NCBI GenBank assembly: GCA_017303505.1
Contig: JAFLCP010000012.1
Location: forward strand, 1 to 64,000
DNA length: 64,000 bases
Source: Planctomycetota bacterium
GTDB taxonomy: Bacteria > Planctomycetota > Planctomycetia > Pirellulales > Pirellulaceae
Reading direction: 5' to 3'
The notes beneath the pieces were generated by a model. That model was not told where the DNA came from. It did no database searches and saw only the letters and a list, made by a program, of their open reading frames with translations. Below are positions 37,076 to 46,307 of this stretch, one piece after another; position 1 is the stretch's first letter; each line of letters starts with the position of its first letter. The translations under genes and the position numbers were made by a program.

Positions 37076-40000
37076 ATGAGCCGCTCCATCACCTCATCCT
37101 TGCACGCCATCTATCAAAAACTGGTCCGCACTCACTCTCACCGTATCCAAGACCATCATCGCCGAAAACGAAAATCGAGACTTTCGCTGGAGAGAATGGA
37201 ATCTCGTCAATTGATGGCCGGGGACCTTAGAGGCCAAATCTTTCACGACACAAACGACAATAGCATCCAAGAAGTGACCGAAGATGGCCTGGCTGGTTGG
37301 ACGGTGTGGGTTGACACCAATAGCAACGGTCAACAAAACGTCGGCGAACCGAGCGCTGTAACCGATGTCAAAGGAAAGTACCTCATCGCCGGAATTCCAG
37401 CTGGTAACTTCAATGTTATCGAACGCCTTGAACCGGGCTTCACACCATCAACCGGTCGCAGCGATCGACAACTCGTTCAGATTCGCGATGGCAAAACGGC
37501 TAAAGCAGACTTCCCCAACATCACAGCGCCCATCACCACCGGTTCCGTTTCGGGAACATTGTTCGATGATCTCAATGTGAATGGTGTCTATGATGCCAGC
37601 GACAAGGGACTCCCAGCTTGGTCGGTCTTCGTCGACCTCAACAACAATGGTGCTTTCGATGCAGATGAGCCTGCCAGCGTAACCGACAATGATGGTGATT
37701 TCAGCATTGCCGATGTACCGAGTGGAGCTCATCGTATTTATGAAATTTCGCAAACTGGTTATCGTCCGGTCACAGGCGGCATCTTTCCGCTACAAGGTGC
37801 AGCTCCCTATCGAGATGTTGTCGTCACGTCCGGCGGTAATGTGCGAGTTCAAATCGGCAATGCACTTAATCCCGTCGGCACATTGGGGGGCAATGTATGG
37901 AATGATCTTAATGGCGATGGAGTTCATCAAGCAGAAGAAGTGGGTATCGCGAATCGCCCCATCTTCATCGATCTCAACGCCAATGGTTTACAAGATACGG
38001 ACGAACCAGCCCGACTCACTTCGGCAACGGGTGCGTACTCTTTCGAAGATCTTCGAGTTGGCACTCACAACCTTGTTGAAGTGCTTCCGACCGACTTTAT
38101 CAATGCTTATGGTAAATCGAACAGCCTATTTGTTTCTCTGACATCATCAGGCCGAACAGTCGATTTCTTCAACTTGCAACCACGGGCTTCGCAACTCAGC
38201 GGCAAAATCTTTAGCGATGTCAATTCCGATGGCAAATTGACGATGCCCGAACCAGGAATCGCAGGCTGGAACATTTTTGCCGACCTAAATAACAACGGCA
38301 CTCAAGAAACTTCCGAGCCAGCGGCAGTGACCGATGTGTTGGGCAATTACACGTTAAATAACGTCCCGTATGGCCTAGCGATGATCCGGACCGAAACGCG
38401 CAGTGGCTTTTCCGCAACCAGTCCAGCCGCTCAGCAAACAATGGTTCTCAGCGGTGAAAACCGACAAGATTTCAATTTTGCGAAACACGACACCTCCGAC
38501 TTCTCTCTTTCTGGTCTCGCATTCCACGATGCCAATCGCAACGGCTTGCAAGATATGGGCGAGGCTGGGCTCAGCGGACTCACTGTTTTCATCGATTCCA
38601 ACTTCAATGATCAATTGGATGCGGGTGAAGTCTCCACAACTACCTCTGTCGATAAGTTCTACACGCCAGCGGTAAACGAAGCGGGCCAATACAGCTTTAC
38701 GCACTTAGCTAATGGCACTTACCGAATTGTAGAAGTGGTTTCCGATGAATTGAGCGGCACAGCCATCATCAATCGAAGCCAGACAGTCACAATTACCAAT
38801 GCATCTGTGACGGACGCCAACTTCGCCAACAATTATCGTCCCAGCGAAATCCATGGCGTTGTCTTTGATGACACCAACAACAACCATCAATGGGATGCAC
38901 AAGAATATGCACGCCCCAACGTTGCCGTTTACATCGACATCAATCGCAACGGTGCCAAAGATGATAGTGAACCAGAAACCTTAACAGATACCCACGGTCA
39001 ATATTCATTCGTGAATCTGGCGACAGGCGCCTACATCGTCCGCGAAGTGGAAAGCGGGTTGCACGGCTCTCATACTTACCCCATCACTGGCGGCGGCACA
39101 TTATGGCCAGAAGGGACCAGCAAGCCCGCCCAAGGTTCGGTTTCGCACGACAACATCACATTGTCTTTGGCTAACGGCGAAAGTTATACTCAAACTGTTA
39201 GTCTCACGTTACCTGGAAGCGGAACGATCACTAATCTCGTTGACGTTTTCTTGCTCTTTGACGATACGGGCAGCTTTACGTCTAACAGCCCCATTGTACG
39301 CTCTGCGTTCCCGACCATTATCGGTTCACTGCAAGCGTCGCTACCCGGAATTGACCTCGGCTTCGGCGTTGGTCGCTTTGAAGAGTATGGCAATTTCGCT
39401 GCCGAAAATAGCACAGGGCGGCCGTTCATATTGAATCAACCCATCGTAGCTTCATCGACGGTAGGATTTCAAACTGCGATTCAATCGGCATTGGATCGCG
39501 TCGCACCAGGTTATGGTGGAGACACTCCAGAAACCGATATTGAAGCGCTGTATCAATTGGTAACGGGCCTCGGTTTCGATGGTAACAGCAACGGCTCGGT
39601 TTCGGATAGCGGTGCGGCAGGTTTGGCCAGCACACAAGTCAGCCCTGGTATCAGCGGCGACGTACCAAGTTTTGACTCGTATGTTGCGGATATCGCGCAC
39701 GGCGGCTTGCCATCTGCAGGCAACGTCGGCGGTGGTGGCTTTCGCGCTGGTGCGTTGCCCGTGATTTTGCTTGCTACAGATACCGGCTTTGCGTTCCAAC
39801 CGAAAGGCGAAACCTCGATCACAGGCACAGGTGGCACTTCGCTCCCACTAACCGCTTTGACACAACAATCGCGAGGTACAACTCCGTTTGGTGCAGGAGC
39901 TGGAATTCAAGAAACGGTTACAGGCCTTAATGCCCTCGGCGCTCTAGTGATTGGATTGGGAACCAATGCAGTCACGACCACCGACCCTCGCCAAGCCCTC

Positions 40001-43000
40001 GAAGCTCTATCCACATTGACAGGGGCCGTCAACAAATCAGAAGCCTCGATTCCCAACGGCACACCTACGCCGATTGCCCCAGGCGAACCTCTTTACTTTC
40101 AAATCGGGACAGGCTTCGGCGCCACAGTTGCCGATGGTATCGTGAATGCGATTCAGAACGCCGTGACCAATGTTGCCATGAATATCACGGTTCGCGCCTC
40201 CGATCCTCGCGTGAAACTTATCAATCATACAGGAACCCGGACTGGAATCGGAGCAGGAGCGACGGCTAGCTTCGACATTGAATTCATTGGCGACGGTCGT
40301 CCGCATCGCTTTGACATTCAATTTGTTCGCGAAGGAACCGACGTGGTGCTCGGTTCAATACCTGTTGTGATGGGTACACCAGTCAGCGGCGAAGGCTACA
40401 GTTACGACGATTTGGAAGATGGTGAAATTCATCGCTCTTCACACTTTGGCAATTATGTTGCCAACGTTGCTCCTAGCTTCACCTCAAGTGGAGATGTCAC
40501 CAGCAGTGAAGATAGTGGTACAAATTCTTATGCCGCCTGGGCAACCAATATCTCGGTAGGCGCTGCAACCGAAACCAAACAATCGGTGCAGTTCCTTGTG
40601 AGCAATGACAATGAAGCGTTGTTTAGCGTGCAACCCACGATTTCTCCCACAGGTACACTTGAGTTTACACCAGCTCCCAATGCGTTTGGTACCGCAGTGG
40701 TCACCGTTCAACTCAAAGACAATGGTGGTGTTGGTCTAGGTGGCCAAGATACCAGTGAAACCCAAACCTTTACCATCGCCATTGCGTCTATCAACGACGC
40801 ACCAGTCTCTGTAGATGACGCTTATGACGTCAACGCAGGTTCGTCACTCTCCGTTCCAGCAGCGGGCATCTTGAGCAATGATTCCGATATCGATGGCGAC
40901 ACCTTATCGGCACAGCTAACGACCGCACCTGCCAACGGTGTTGTTACCTTAAACTCCGATGGTTCTTTTACCTACATCCCTAACGTCGGCTTTGGTGGTT
41001 TCGACCGCTTTACCTACACCGCCACAGATTCCGTAAGTCAATCTCGCGTGGCAGAAGTTGTCATTCATGTGACAGGACTCAATACGCCAGCTCACGCTAA
41101 CGATGACCATTTCATCGTAAAAGAAGACCAGGTGTTGACGGTTGGCGTACCTGGAGTTCTGGCGAACGATACCGATATCGAAGGAGATGCACTCACTGCC
41201 GTCCTTTTAACTTATCCGCAACATGGGACCATTGAGTGGAACACCGATGGAGCTTTAACATATGTTCCGAATAAGGACTTTGCCGGAGTCGATTCCTTCC
41301 AATACAAAGTTTTCGATGGTAGCCTTGATTCCAATGTAGCAACAGTGACGATCGAAGTTACACCCGTGAACGATGCCCCTGTCGCCAAGGCTGATGCCTA
41401 CGAACTGACTGAAGATAGCGTGTTGAACATCGACCCCAACGGTGTCTTAATCAATGACAGCGATATCGATGGTGATGTATTACAAGCCAGTTTGGTGTCG
41501 GGACCAAGCTCGGGAACACTCACATTGCGAGCCGATGGATCGCTAAGCTATCGACCTGCCGCAAACTTCAACGGACTTGATTCGTTTACCTATCGCGTCT
41601 CGGATGGCCTAGCCTTCTCAAATGTGGTATCGGTTCAACTCACCGTGAATAGCGTGAATGATGCACCGACAGCAGTTCCTGATTATTATGCCGTCGATGA
41701 AAATGGAAGCTTGCGAGCTGATGCGGGTGTCTTGTCCAACGACTTCGATGTGGATGGTGACACACTGAGCGTAACACTGACTACTGCGGCAGCTCATGGA
41801 ACCGTTTCGCTCAACGCTAATGGCTCTTTTACCTACGTCCCAACTCCCGGCTACGATGGGCTTGATTCATTCAGCTATACCGTTACCGATGGCACCTTGT
41901 CGGCTGTGGGTACGGTGTCGATTACAGTGGTCCCTGTAGTCCCACCCACCAAGTTCTATGTGGCTGACTTCAACGCCTCTCAAACATTTACCTACGCCGA
42001 GAATGGCGAAGCGATATCGAGTTACAACTTGGATCGATCGACCAACAAGCCCCGTGGCATTGCCTCCAATGCCACCGGCACGTTGCAATGGACGGTGGAC
42101 ACTAAGGGAAATGTGACTGTTTACGATAACACTGGCTCAATGTTGGGCACATGGTTAGCTCAGAATCTATCGAAGCCTGAAGGGATTACCGTCTCGGGTA
42201 ACGATTTGTGGATTGTCGACAACGGTACCGATCGCGTTTACAAATTTACCAATGGAGCCAATGTGCGTTCCGGTCGAGTGGCAGCGACATCGAGCTTCGC
42301 ACTCAACTCGGCCAACACCAGTCCCATGGATTTAGTAACCGATGGGACCAGAATCTGGGTCTTGAACGATACGGTCGGTAACGATCGCGTTTTCCGCTAT
42401 TCGACGACGGGAACGCTGCAAGGCAATTGGGGCTTGTCGGTGACGAACCCCAGCCCAACGAGAATCACTTTAGATCCAAACAACGTGAATCACTTGTGGA
42501 CGGTCGACTCCAGCACCCGCAAAGTCTACCAGTACGATGGGGCAACTGCATTAACCACTGGCACATTAGAACCAAGCCGCGCGTTTGCCTTGGCACCGAC
42601 CAACGTCAATCCACAAGGTATTGCGGATCCATTGTTTGAAATGCACGCTCGCAGTAAGGCGACTCAGCACAATTACATAGCCCCGCTGGATGTCAATCAT
42701 GACGGCCAAGTGAATGCATTGGATGTGCAGGATCTCCTGAGTGTTCTGTCACATGATGACATGACTGCTTCGCTCGACAGCATCTTTGCCGATGTGAACG
42801 ACGATTCTTTTGTAACTCCGCTCGACGCTTTGATTGTGGTAAATGCGATGAACCGTCAACAGAATAATCCGCTGGCACAGAACTCCTCGGACAAGAGTCT
42901 TCAATGGTCGAGTCCTTTGACGGGTGCCCGTGTTGGCATCTCGGAAGTGGCTGGTGCTACGAGCGATTCATGGGAAGTTTTGATCGACAAAGCTCCTGCT

Positions 43001-43201
43001 CAACAATTGCTCAGCATCGAAGTGGATGGTCAAGTCTTGGGAGTCGCAACCACGGACGCACTGGGTCGCGGCCGCCTATTGATCTCCGATTTATCAACGG
43101 TTGCAGATAACCAAGAAACCCTTCGCCGTTGGCGAGCCGGTAGCTCCTTAAGCCTCCGCACCAACTCCGGCCAACTCATCGCCGATTTCCGATTGCAATA
43201 G
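37076..43201 (+). CDS. Giant surface protein: SdrD-B repeats, vWA-like, cadherin-like repeats, dockerin
   Basis: A 2041-residue exported protein. Residues about 35-48 (RLSLERMESRQLMAGD) match the LEPR-XLL planctomycete N-terminal signature. About 49-720: six SdrD-B-like units (pattern G.IF.D.N.NG....E.GL.....F.D.N.NG). About 722-1080: a vWA-like domain with MIDAS-like FDDTGSF. About 1125-1240: one cadherin-like module. About 1240-1620: four tandem cadherin-like/Big units (NDAPV...D.Y...ED..L....GVL.ND.D.DGD). About 1625-1850: NHL-like strands. About 1868-1930: dockerin I with DVNHDGQVNALD and DVNDDSFVTPLD. The C-terminus is a small beta domain. Calcium-binding adhesin-like role is inferred. 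No cohesin gene, sortase signal or PEP-CTERM is seen. Confidence 0.93.
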   Translation: MSRSITSSLHAIYQKLVRTHSHRIQDHHRRKRKSRLSLERMESRQLMAGDLRGQIFHDTNDNSIQEVTEDGLAGWTVWVDTNSNGQQNVGEPSAVTDVKGKYLIAGIPAGNFNVIERLEPGFTPSTGRSDRQLVQIRDGKTAKADFPNITAPITTGSVSGTLFDDLNVNGVYDASDKGLPAWSVFVDLNNNGAFDADEPASVTDNDGDFSIADVPSGAHRIYEISQTGYRPVTGGIFPLQGAAPYRDVVVTSGGNVRVQIGNALNPVGTLGGNVWNDLNGDGVHQAEEVGIANRPIFIDLNANGLQDTDEPARLTSATGAYSFEDLRVGTHNLVEVLPTDFINAYGKSNSLFVSLTSSGRTVDFFNLQPRASQLSGKIFSDVNSDGKLTMPEPGIAGWNIFADLNNNGTQETSEPAAVTDVLGNYTLNNVPYGLAMIRTETRSGFSATSPAAQQTMVLSGENRQDFNFAKHDTSDFSLSGLAFHDANRNGLQDMGEAGLSGLTVFIDSNFNDQLDAGEVSTTTSVDKFYTPAVNEAGQYSFTHLANGTYRIVEVVSDELSGTAIINRSQTVTITNASVTDANFANNYRPSEIHGVVFDDTNNNHQWDAQEYARPNVAVYIDINRNGAKDDSEPETLTDTHGQYSFVNLATGAYIVREVESGLHGSHTYPITGGGTLWPEGTSKPAQGSVSHDNITLSLANGESYTQTVSLTLPGSGTITNLVDVFLLFDDTGSFTSNSPIVRSAFPTIIGSLQASLPGIDLGFGVGRFEEYGNFAAENSTGRPFILNQPIVASSTVGFQTAIQSALDRVAPGYGGDTPETDIEALYQLVTGLGFDGNSNGSVSDSGAAGLASTQVSPGISGDVPSFDSYVADIAHGGLPSAGNVGGGGFRAGALPVILLATDTGFAFQPKGETSITGTGGTSLPLTALTQQSRGTTPFGAGAGIQETVTGLNALGALVIGLGTNAVTTTDPRQALEALSTLTGAVNKSEASIPNGTPTPIAPGEPLYFQIGTGFGATVADGIVNAIQNAVTNVAMNITVRASDPRVKLINHTGTRTGIGAGATASFDIEFIGDGRPHRFDIQFVREGTDVVLGSIPVVMGTPVSGEGYSYDDLEDGEIHRSSHFGNYVANVAPSFTSSGDVTSSEDSGTNSYAAWATNISVGAATETKQSVQFLVSNDNEALFSVQPTISPTGTLEFTPAPNAFGTAVVTVQLKDNGGVGLGGQDTSETQTFTIAIASINDAPVSVDDAYDVNAGSSLSVPAAGILSNDSDIDGDTLSAQLTTAPANGVVTLNSDGSFTYIPNVGFGGFDRFTYTATDSVSQSRVAEVVIHVTGLNTPAHANDDHFIVKEDQVLTVGVPGVLANDTDIEGDALTAVLLTYPQHGTIEWNTDGALTYVPNKDFAGVDSFQYKVFDGSLDSNVATVTIEVTPVNDAPVAKADAYELTEDSVLNIDPNGVLINDSDIDGDVLQASLVSGPSSGTLTLRADGSLSYRPAANFNGLDSFTYRVSDGLAFSNVVSVQLTVNSVNDAPTAVPDYYAVDENGSLRADAGVLSNDFDVDGDTLSVTLTTAAAHGTVSLNANGSFTYVPTPGYDGLDSFSYTVTDGTLSAVGTVSITVVPVVPPTKFYVADFNASQTFTYAENGEAISSYNLDRSTNKPRGIASNATGTLQWTVDTKGNVTVYDNTGSMLGTWLAQNLSKPEGITVSGNDLWIVDNGTDRVYKFTNGANVRSGRVAATSSFALNSANTSPMDLVTDGTRIWVLNDTVGNDRVFRYSTTGTLQGNWGLSVTNPSPTRITLDPNNVNHLWTVDSSTRKVYQYDGATALTTGTLEPSRAFALAPTNVNPQGIADPLFEMHARSKATQHNYIAPLDVNHDGQVNALDVQDLLSVLSHDDMTASLDSIFADVNDDSFVTPLDALIVVNAMNRQQNNPLAQNSSDKSLQWSSPLTGARVGISEVAGATSDSWEVLIDKAPAQQLLSIEVDGQVLGVATTDALGRGRLLISDLSTVADNQETLRRWRAGSSLSLRTNSGQLIADFRLQ

Positions 43202-43607
43202 GTTCCACCTGATTCGAACGCAGCTCGTTCCCATGGCTCTGCCTGGGAACGCACTGCACGGGAGGCTCCTGCCTCCAGTGCCTCTAGGAACGGCGTGCAA
43301 CGGTAGCCTGTAGGTCGCGATTTCTCTGGGACAAGCCCATGCGGAGAGCGAAGCCTCTCCATCGCCAAACCCACACGTACATTTGTACGTAATGGGCGAA
43401 AATGCGCACAGCAGTTCGATCAGAGCGCGATGGCGCGACTCTCCCAGGCACCTAGCCTCCGCTAGCGCTACGGCTACGGGTTAAACGAATTCCCCCGCAA
43501 AACGCCTGGTTTTTTTTCAAGCCAATGCTTGACATCTACACCCACATACACTATTCATTTATTCACTTTTACGCAAAGGATCTAATTCAGCCAGAATGGA
43601 GTAGCGC
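43202..43607. other. Repeat-rich intergenic spacer
   Basis: About 400 bases without a gene between the surface protein and comM. It holds the composite repeat copy 2, a palindrome ACGTACA-TT-TGTACGT at 43374-43389, and the ComM Shine-Dalgarno near its end. Confidence 0.7.
43226..43490. repeat. Composite intergenic repeat, copy 2 (inverted)
   Basis: The hairpin module CGTTCCCATGGCTC-TGCCTGGGAACG is at 43226-43251. The module CACCTAGCCTCCGC then GCTACGGGTTAAACG is at about 43448-43488. These are the reverse complement of the modules of copy 1 at 15156-15242, here separated by about 200 bases of unrelated-looking sequence. Confidence 0.72.
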
Positions 43608-45146
43608 ATGTTAGCTAAAGTGCAAACGTTTTCCCTGCTGGGCATCGAAGCGATGCCCGTCGTGGTCGAAGTCGATATCTCACCAGCCGCCTTGCCTAAA
43701 ACACTCCTCGTCGGACTCCCCGAAGCGGCTGTACGCGAAAGCCTCCATCGCGTCGAACGCGCAATGGTCAACAGCGGATTTATTCGCCCGCAAAGCCGAA
43801 TCGTAATCAACCTCGCACCCGCTGAACTTCCCAAACAAGCTGCCTCCTTCGATCTTCCCATCTCGCTTTGCATGCTCGCCTGCAGCGGACAATTCAGCTC
43901 CGAAGTACTCGATGAATATGCAGTGGTCGGCGAGCTATCGCTCGAAGGGCAAACACGACCGGTCAAAGGAGCGCTCTCCATGGCCATCGCCGCTGCCAAA
44001 AGGGAAGGGCTTCGCGGCATCTTGGTCCCAGCTCAAAATGCTCCCGAAGCCGCCATCGTGGAAGATATCGAAGTCATTCCAGTGAGCAGTTTATGCGAAG
44101 CGGTTGGCTTCTTCTCGGGCCAACTGTCGATCGACGCGTTCCCCTCGCGGCTCGATCAACTCTTCAGCACCTACAGCCAATACGATGTCGATTACGCCGA
44201 TGTACGCGGCCAAGATATGGTCAAACGCGCCCTCTGCCTGGCCGCAGCAGGTGGCCATAACCTACTCATGCTCGGACCACCTGGCTCTGGCAAAACGATG
44301 TTGGCCAAGCGACTCCCCACCATCCTGCCGCAACTTACGGCGCCCGAATCGATCGAAACGACGCGCATCTATAGCGTGCTGGGACGCTTGCAAGAAGGCC
44401 AGCCCCTGATGGCCAAACGCCCGTTCCGTTCACCGCATCACACCATCAGTGACGCAGGTCTTGTCGGCGGTGGCAGCCCTCCATCACCCGGCGAGATTTC
44501 GATGGCGCATCATGGCGTGCTCTTCCTGGATGAACTTCCCGAATTCAATCGCCGCACCCTCGAAGTGATGCGGCAACCGCTCGAAGATCGCGTCGTCACC
44601 ATCTCCCGCGCATTGAGAAGCACTACATTCCCAGCCGACTTCATGTTAGTTGCCGCGTTAAACCCGTGCCCTTGCGGGTATCGCACGGATCCGCGTCGCA
44701 ACTGTCAATGCACTCCCAATCAAGTCGAACATTACATGGGTAAGATCTCAGGCCCGCTTCTGGATCGTATCGATATCCATATCGAAGTTCCCGCTGTCCC
44801 CTTCAGCGATCTCTCCGCTGAAACTCCCGGTACATCGAGCGAAGAAATGCGAGCGATGGTCATTGTGGCACGGCAACGCCAAGAAGCCCGCTTCCTCGAT
44901 ACTTCAACGCGCTACAACGCGCAAATGTCGAGCCGTCAACTGCGTCAATACTGCCCTCTCTGTCGCGAGGGGCGCGAACTGCTGCGCAACAGCGTGGCCG
45001 ACATGGGACTCTCTGCACGAGCTCATGACAAAATCATTCGCGTCGCCCGCACCATCGCTGACATGGATGGCTCAGACAACATCCTCGTCGATCATCTGCA
45101 CGAAGCCATAAACTACCGCATGCTCGATCGACAAATCTGGACCTAA
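43608..45146 (+). CDS. comM: ComM/YifB-family AAA+ ATPase
   Basis: A 512-residue Mg-chelatase-like AAA+ protein. In naturally competent bacteria ComM is a helicase promoting branch migration during integration of transformed DNA. N-terminal domain (about 1-180) has the family start VQTFSLLGIEAMPVVVEVDI and the ALPKTLLVGLPEAAVRES block. ATPase: Walker A GPPGSGKTMLAKR, Walker B VLFLDELPEF. NPCPCGY plus C in RRNCQC form the family's cysteine cluster. The C-terminal sensor/lid contains YCPLCREGRELL. GGAG 6 bases before ATG 43608. Competence genes are not in the window, so the role in this organism is not shown. Confidence 0.95.
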   Translation: MLAKVQTFSLLGIEAMPVVVEVDISPAALPKTLLVGLPEAAVRESLHRVERAMVNSGFIRPQSRIVINLAPAELPKQAASFDLPISLCMLACSGQFSSEVLDEYAVVGELSLEGQTRPVKGALSMAIAAAKREGLRGILVPAQNAPEAAIVEDIEVIPVSSLCEAVGFFSGQLSIDAFPSRLDQLFSTYSQYDVDYADVRGQDMVKRALCLAAAGGHNLLMLGPPGSGKTMLAKRLPTILPQLTAPESIETTRIYSVLGRLQEGQPLMAKRPFRSPHHTISDAGLVGGGSPPSPGEISMAHHGVLFLDELPEFNRRTLEVMRQPLEDRVVTISRALRSTTFPADFMLVAALNPCPCGYRTDPRRNCQCTPNQVEHYMGKISGPLLDRIDIHIEVPAVPFSDLSAETPGTSSEEMRAMVIVARQRQEARFLDTSTRYNAQMSSRQLRQYCPLCREGRELLRNSVADMGLSARAHDKIIRVARTIADMDGSDNILVDHLHEAINYRMLDRQIWT

Positions 45147-45170
45147 GCCGTTGTGCCTCCCTTTATCCAG

Positions 45171-45176
45171 AAGGAG
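45171..45176 (+). promoter_or_regulatory. Shine-Dalgarno of the Rpn nuclease
   Basis: AAGGAG lies 7 bases before GTG 45184. It fixes that start and rejects the TTG at 45151. Confidence 0.7.
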
Positions 45177-45183
45177 ACAATCG

Positions 45184-46209
45184 GTGCCACACCTACGGAT
45201 CGAATCGCCTCATGATAAATTCTTCCGCTTCGCTTTTAAGCATGTGGAACTGGTTCGCGACCTGATTCAATGGACTTTTCCAGCATCACTGGTGAATCAT
45301 CTGGACCTCACGGCAATCCGCTGGGAAGTTGGTTCCTGGACCGATAATAAATTGAGAGACAAACGAGCCGACTTGCTCTTCTCTTGCCCCATAATCAAAC
45401 GCGGTGATAGCCGAAAGTCACCAGCCAAAAATGCTCTCTTGTACATCCTCTTGGAACACAAGAGCGCTGCAGACCACCACACCGTCCTGCAAGTACTCTC
45501 GTACCTGCTGCGGATCTGGGAAGAACAGCAACGCGAGAACGTTCTACTAACTCCGATCTTCGCGCTGGTGATCTATCATGGCATGACACCTTGGAACGCT
45601 CCGACGAATATTCGCGAATTGCTGGGAACCGAATTCGCTCCGTTCGACCTACAATTGGATTTCAAGTTGAAGATCCTCGATTTGACAAGTTGGGCCGAGA
45701 ATTCACGGGAAACTTCGCCAATTTTGACATCAACCTTGCAACTGTTAAAATATAGTCGCAGACCAGAGTTGATCGGTTTGCTAAAAGATATTTTTGAAAG
45801 ATGGCGAGACTCCCTAGTAAGTCAATCATTCAAGGAATGGCTTCAAGCAGCCTGGAGTTATGTAATGAGCACCAATCAGGATCTATCCGAAACGCAAGTT
45901 CAAGAAATCGTCGCTGAACTGCTTTCCGTTGAATATGAACCAGGCTCCTTGGTCGACCGACTCTATCGCCAAGGACATTCCGAAGGACTAACAAAAGGAC
46001 ATGCGGAAGGAATAGCAGAAGGTTTGGCGAAAGGAAAGGCTGAGGGACTAGCGAATGGCACGGAGAGAGGCATCATCATTGGAAGAATCCAACTCTTGCA
46101 GCAACTATTAGGATTAGCAATCACCCCGAGCGACGAACTCACTTTTCTCGACCTTGAACCAATCAAAGTGCTAGCCAATTCGCTTGAACAACGACTCAAA
46201 GAAAAATAG
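45184..46209 (+). CDS. Rpn-family PD-(D/E)XK nuclease/putative transposase
   Basis: A 341-residue protein of the recombination-promoting nuclease (Transposase_31) family. The nuclease core is visible: RADLLFSC (Asp), LLYILLEHKSA (Glu-x-Lys) and the QxxxY helix QVLSY. N-terminus PHLRIESPHDKFFRFAF matches the family. The C-terminal tail has the typical Gly-Lys-Glu repeats HAEGIAEGLAKGKAEGLA, which vary in copy number in this family. E. coli Rpn proteins cut DNA and stimulate RecA-independent recombination. The start is GTG 45184 with AAGGAG at 45171. It follows comM by 37 bases and may be co-transcribed. No inverted repeats or second transposition gene mark a complete element. Confidence 0.88.
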   Translation: MPHLRIESPHDKFFRFAFKHVELVRDLIQWTFPASLVNHLDLTAIRWEVGSWTDNKLRDKRADLLFSCPIIKRGDSRKSPAKNALLYILLEHKSAADHHTVLQVLSYLLRIWEEQQRENVLLTPIFALVIYHGMTPWNAPTNIRELLGTEFAPFDLQLDFKLKILDLTSWAENSRETSPILTSTLQLLKYSRRPELIGLLKDIFERWRDSLVSQSFKEWLQAAWSYVMSTNQDLSETQVQEIVAELLSVEYEPGSLVDRLYRQGHSEGLTKGHAEGIAEGLAKGKAEGLANGTERGIIIGRIQLLQQLLGLAITPSDELTFLDLEPIKVLANSLEQRLKEK

Positions 46210-46240
46210 GCCGAGCAGTTTCCCACTCGGCCTATCTTTT
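46206..46240. terminator. Bidirectional terminator, rpn and DUF1559 gene 1
   Basis: ATAGGCCGAG (46206-46215) and CTCGGCCTAT (46226-46235) are perfectly complementary, followed by CTTTT on the plus strand and TTTTTC on the minus strand. The rpn stop codon lies inside the stem. Confidence 0.88.
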
Positions 46241-46307
46241 GGATCTCGCTTCAAGGCCCATCTCAACCGGGCCATTGCGGTCGAAATGCCTTTGCTGCGA
46301 TTTCACA

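Noticed and set aside
43030..43490. Small minus-strand frame over the end of the surface protein and the spacer
   Set aside because: It overlaps a real gene and the composite repeat, without start signal.
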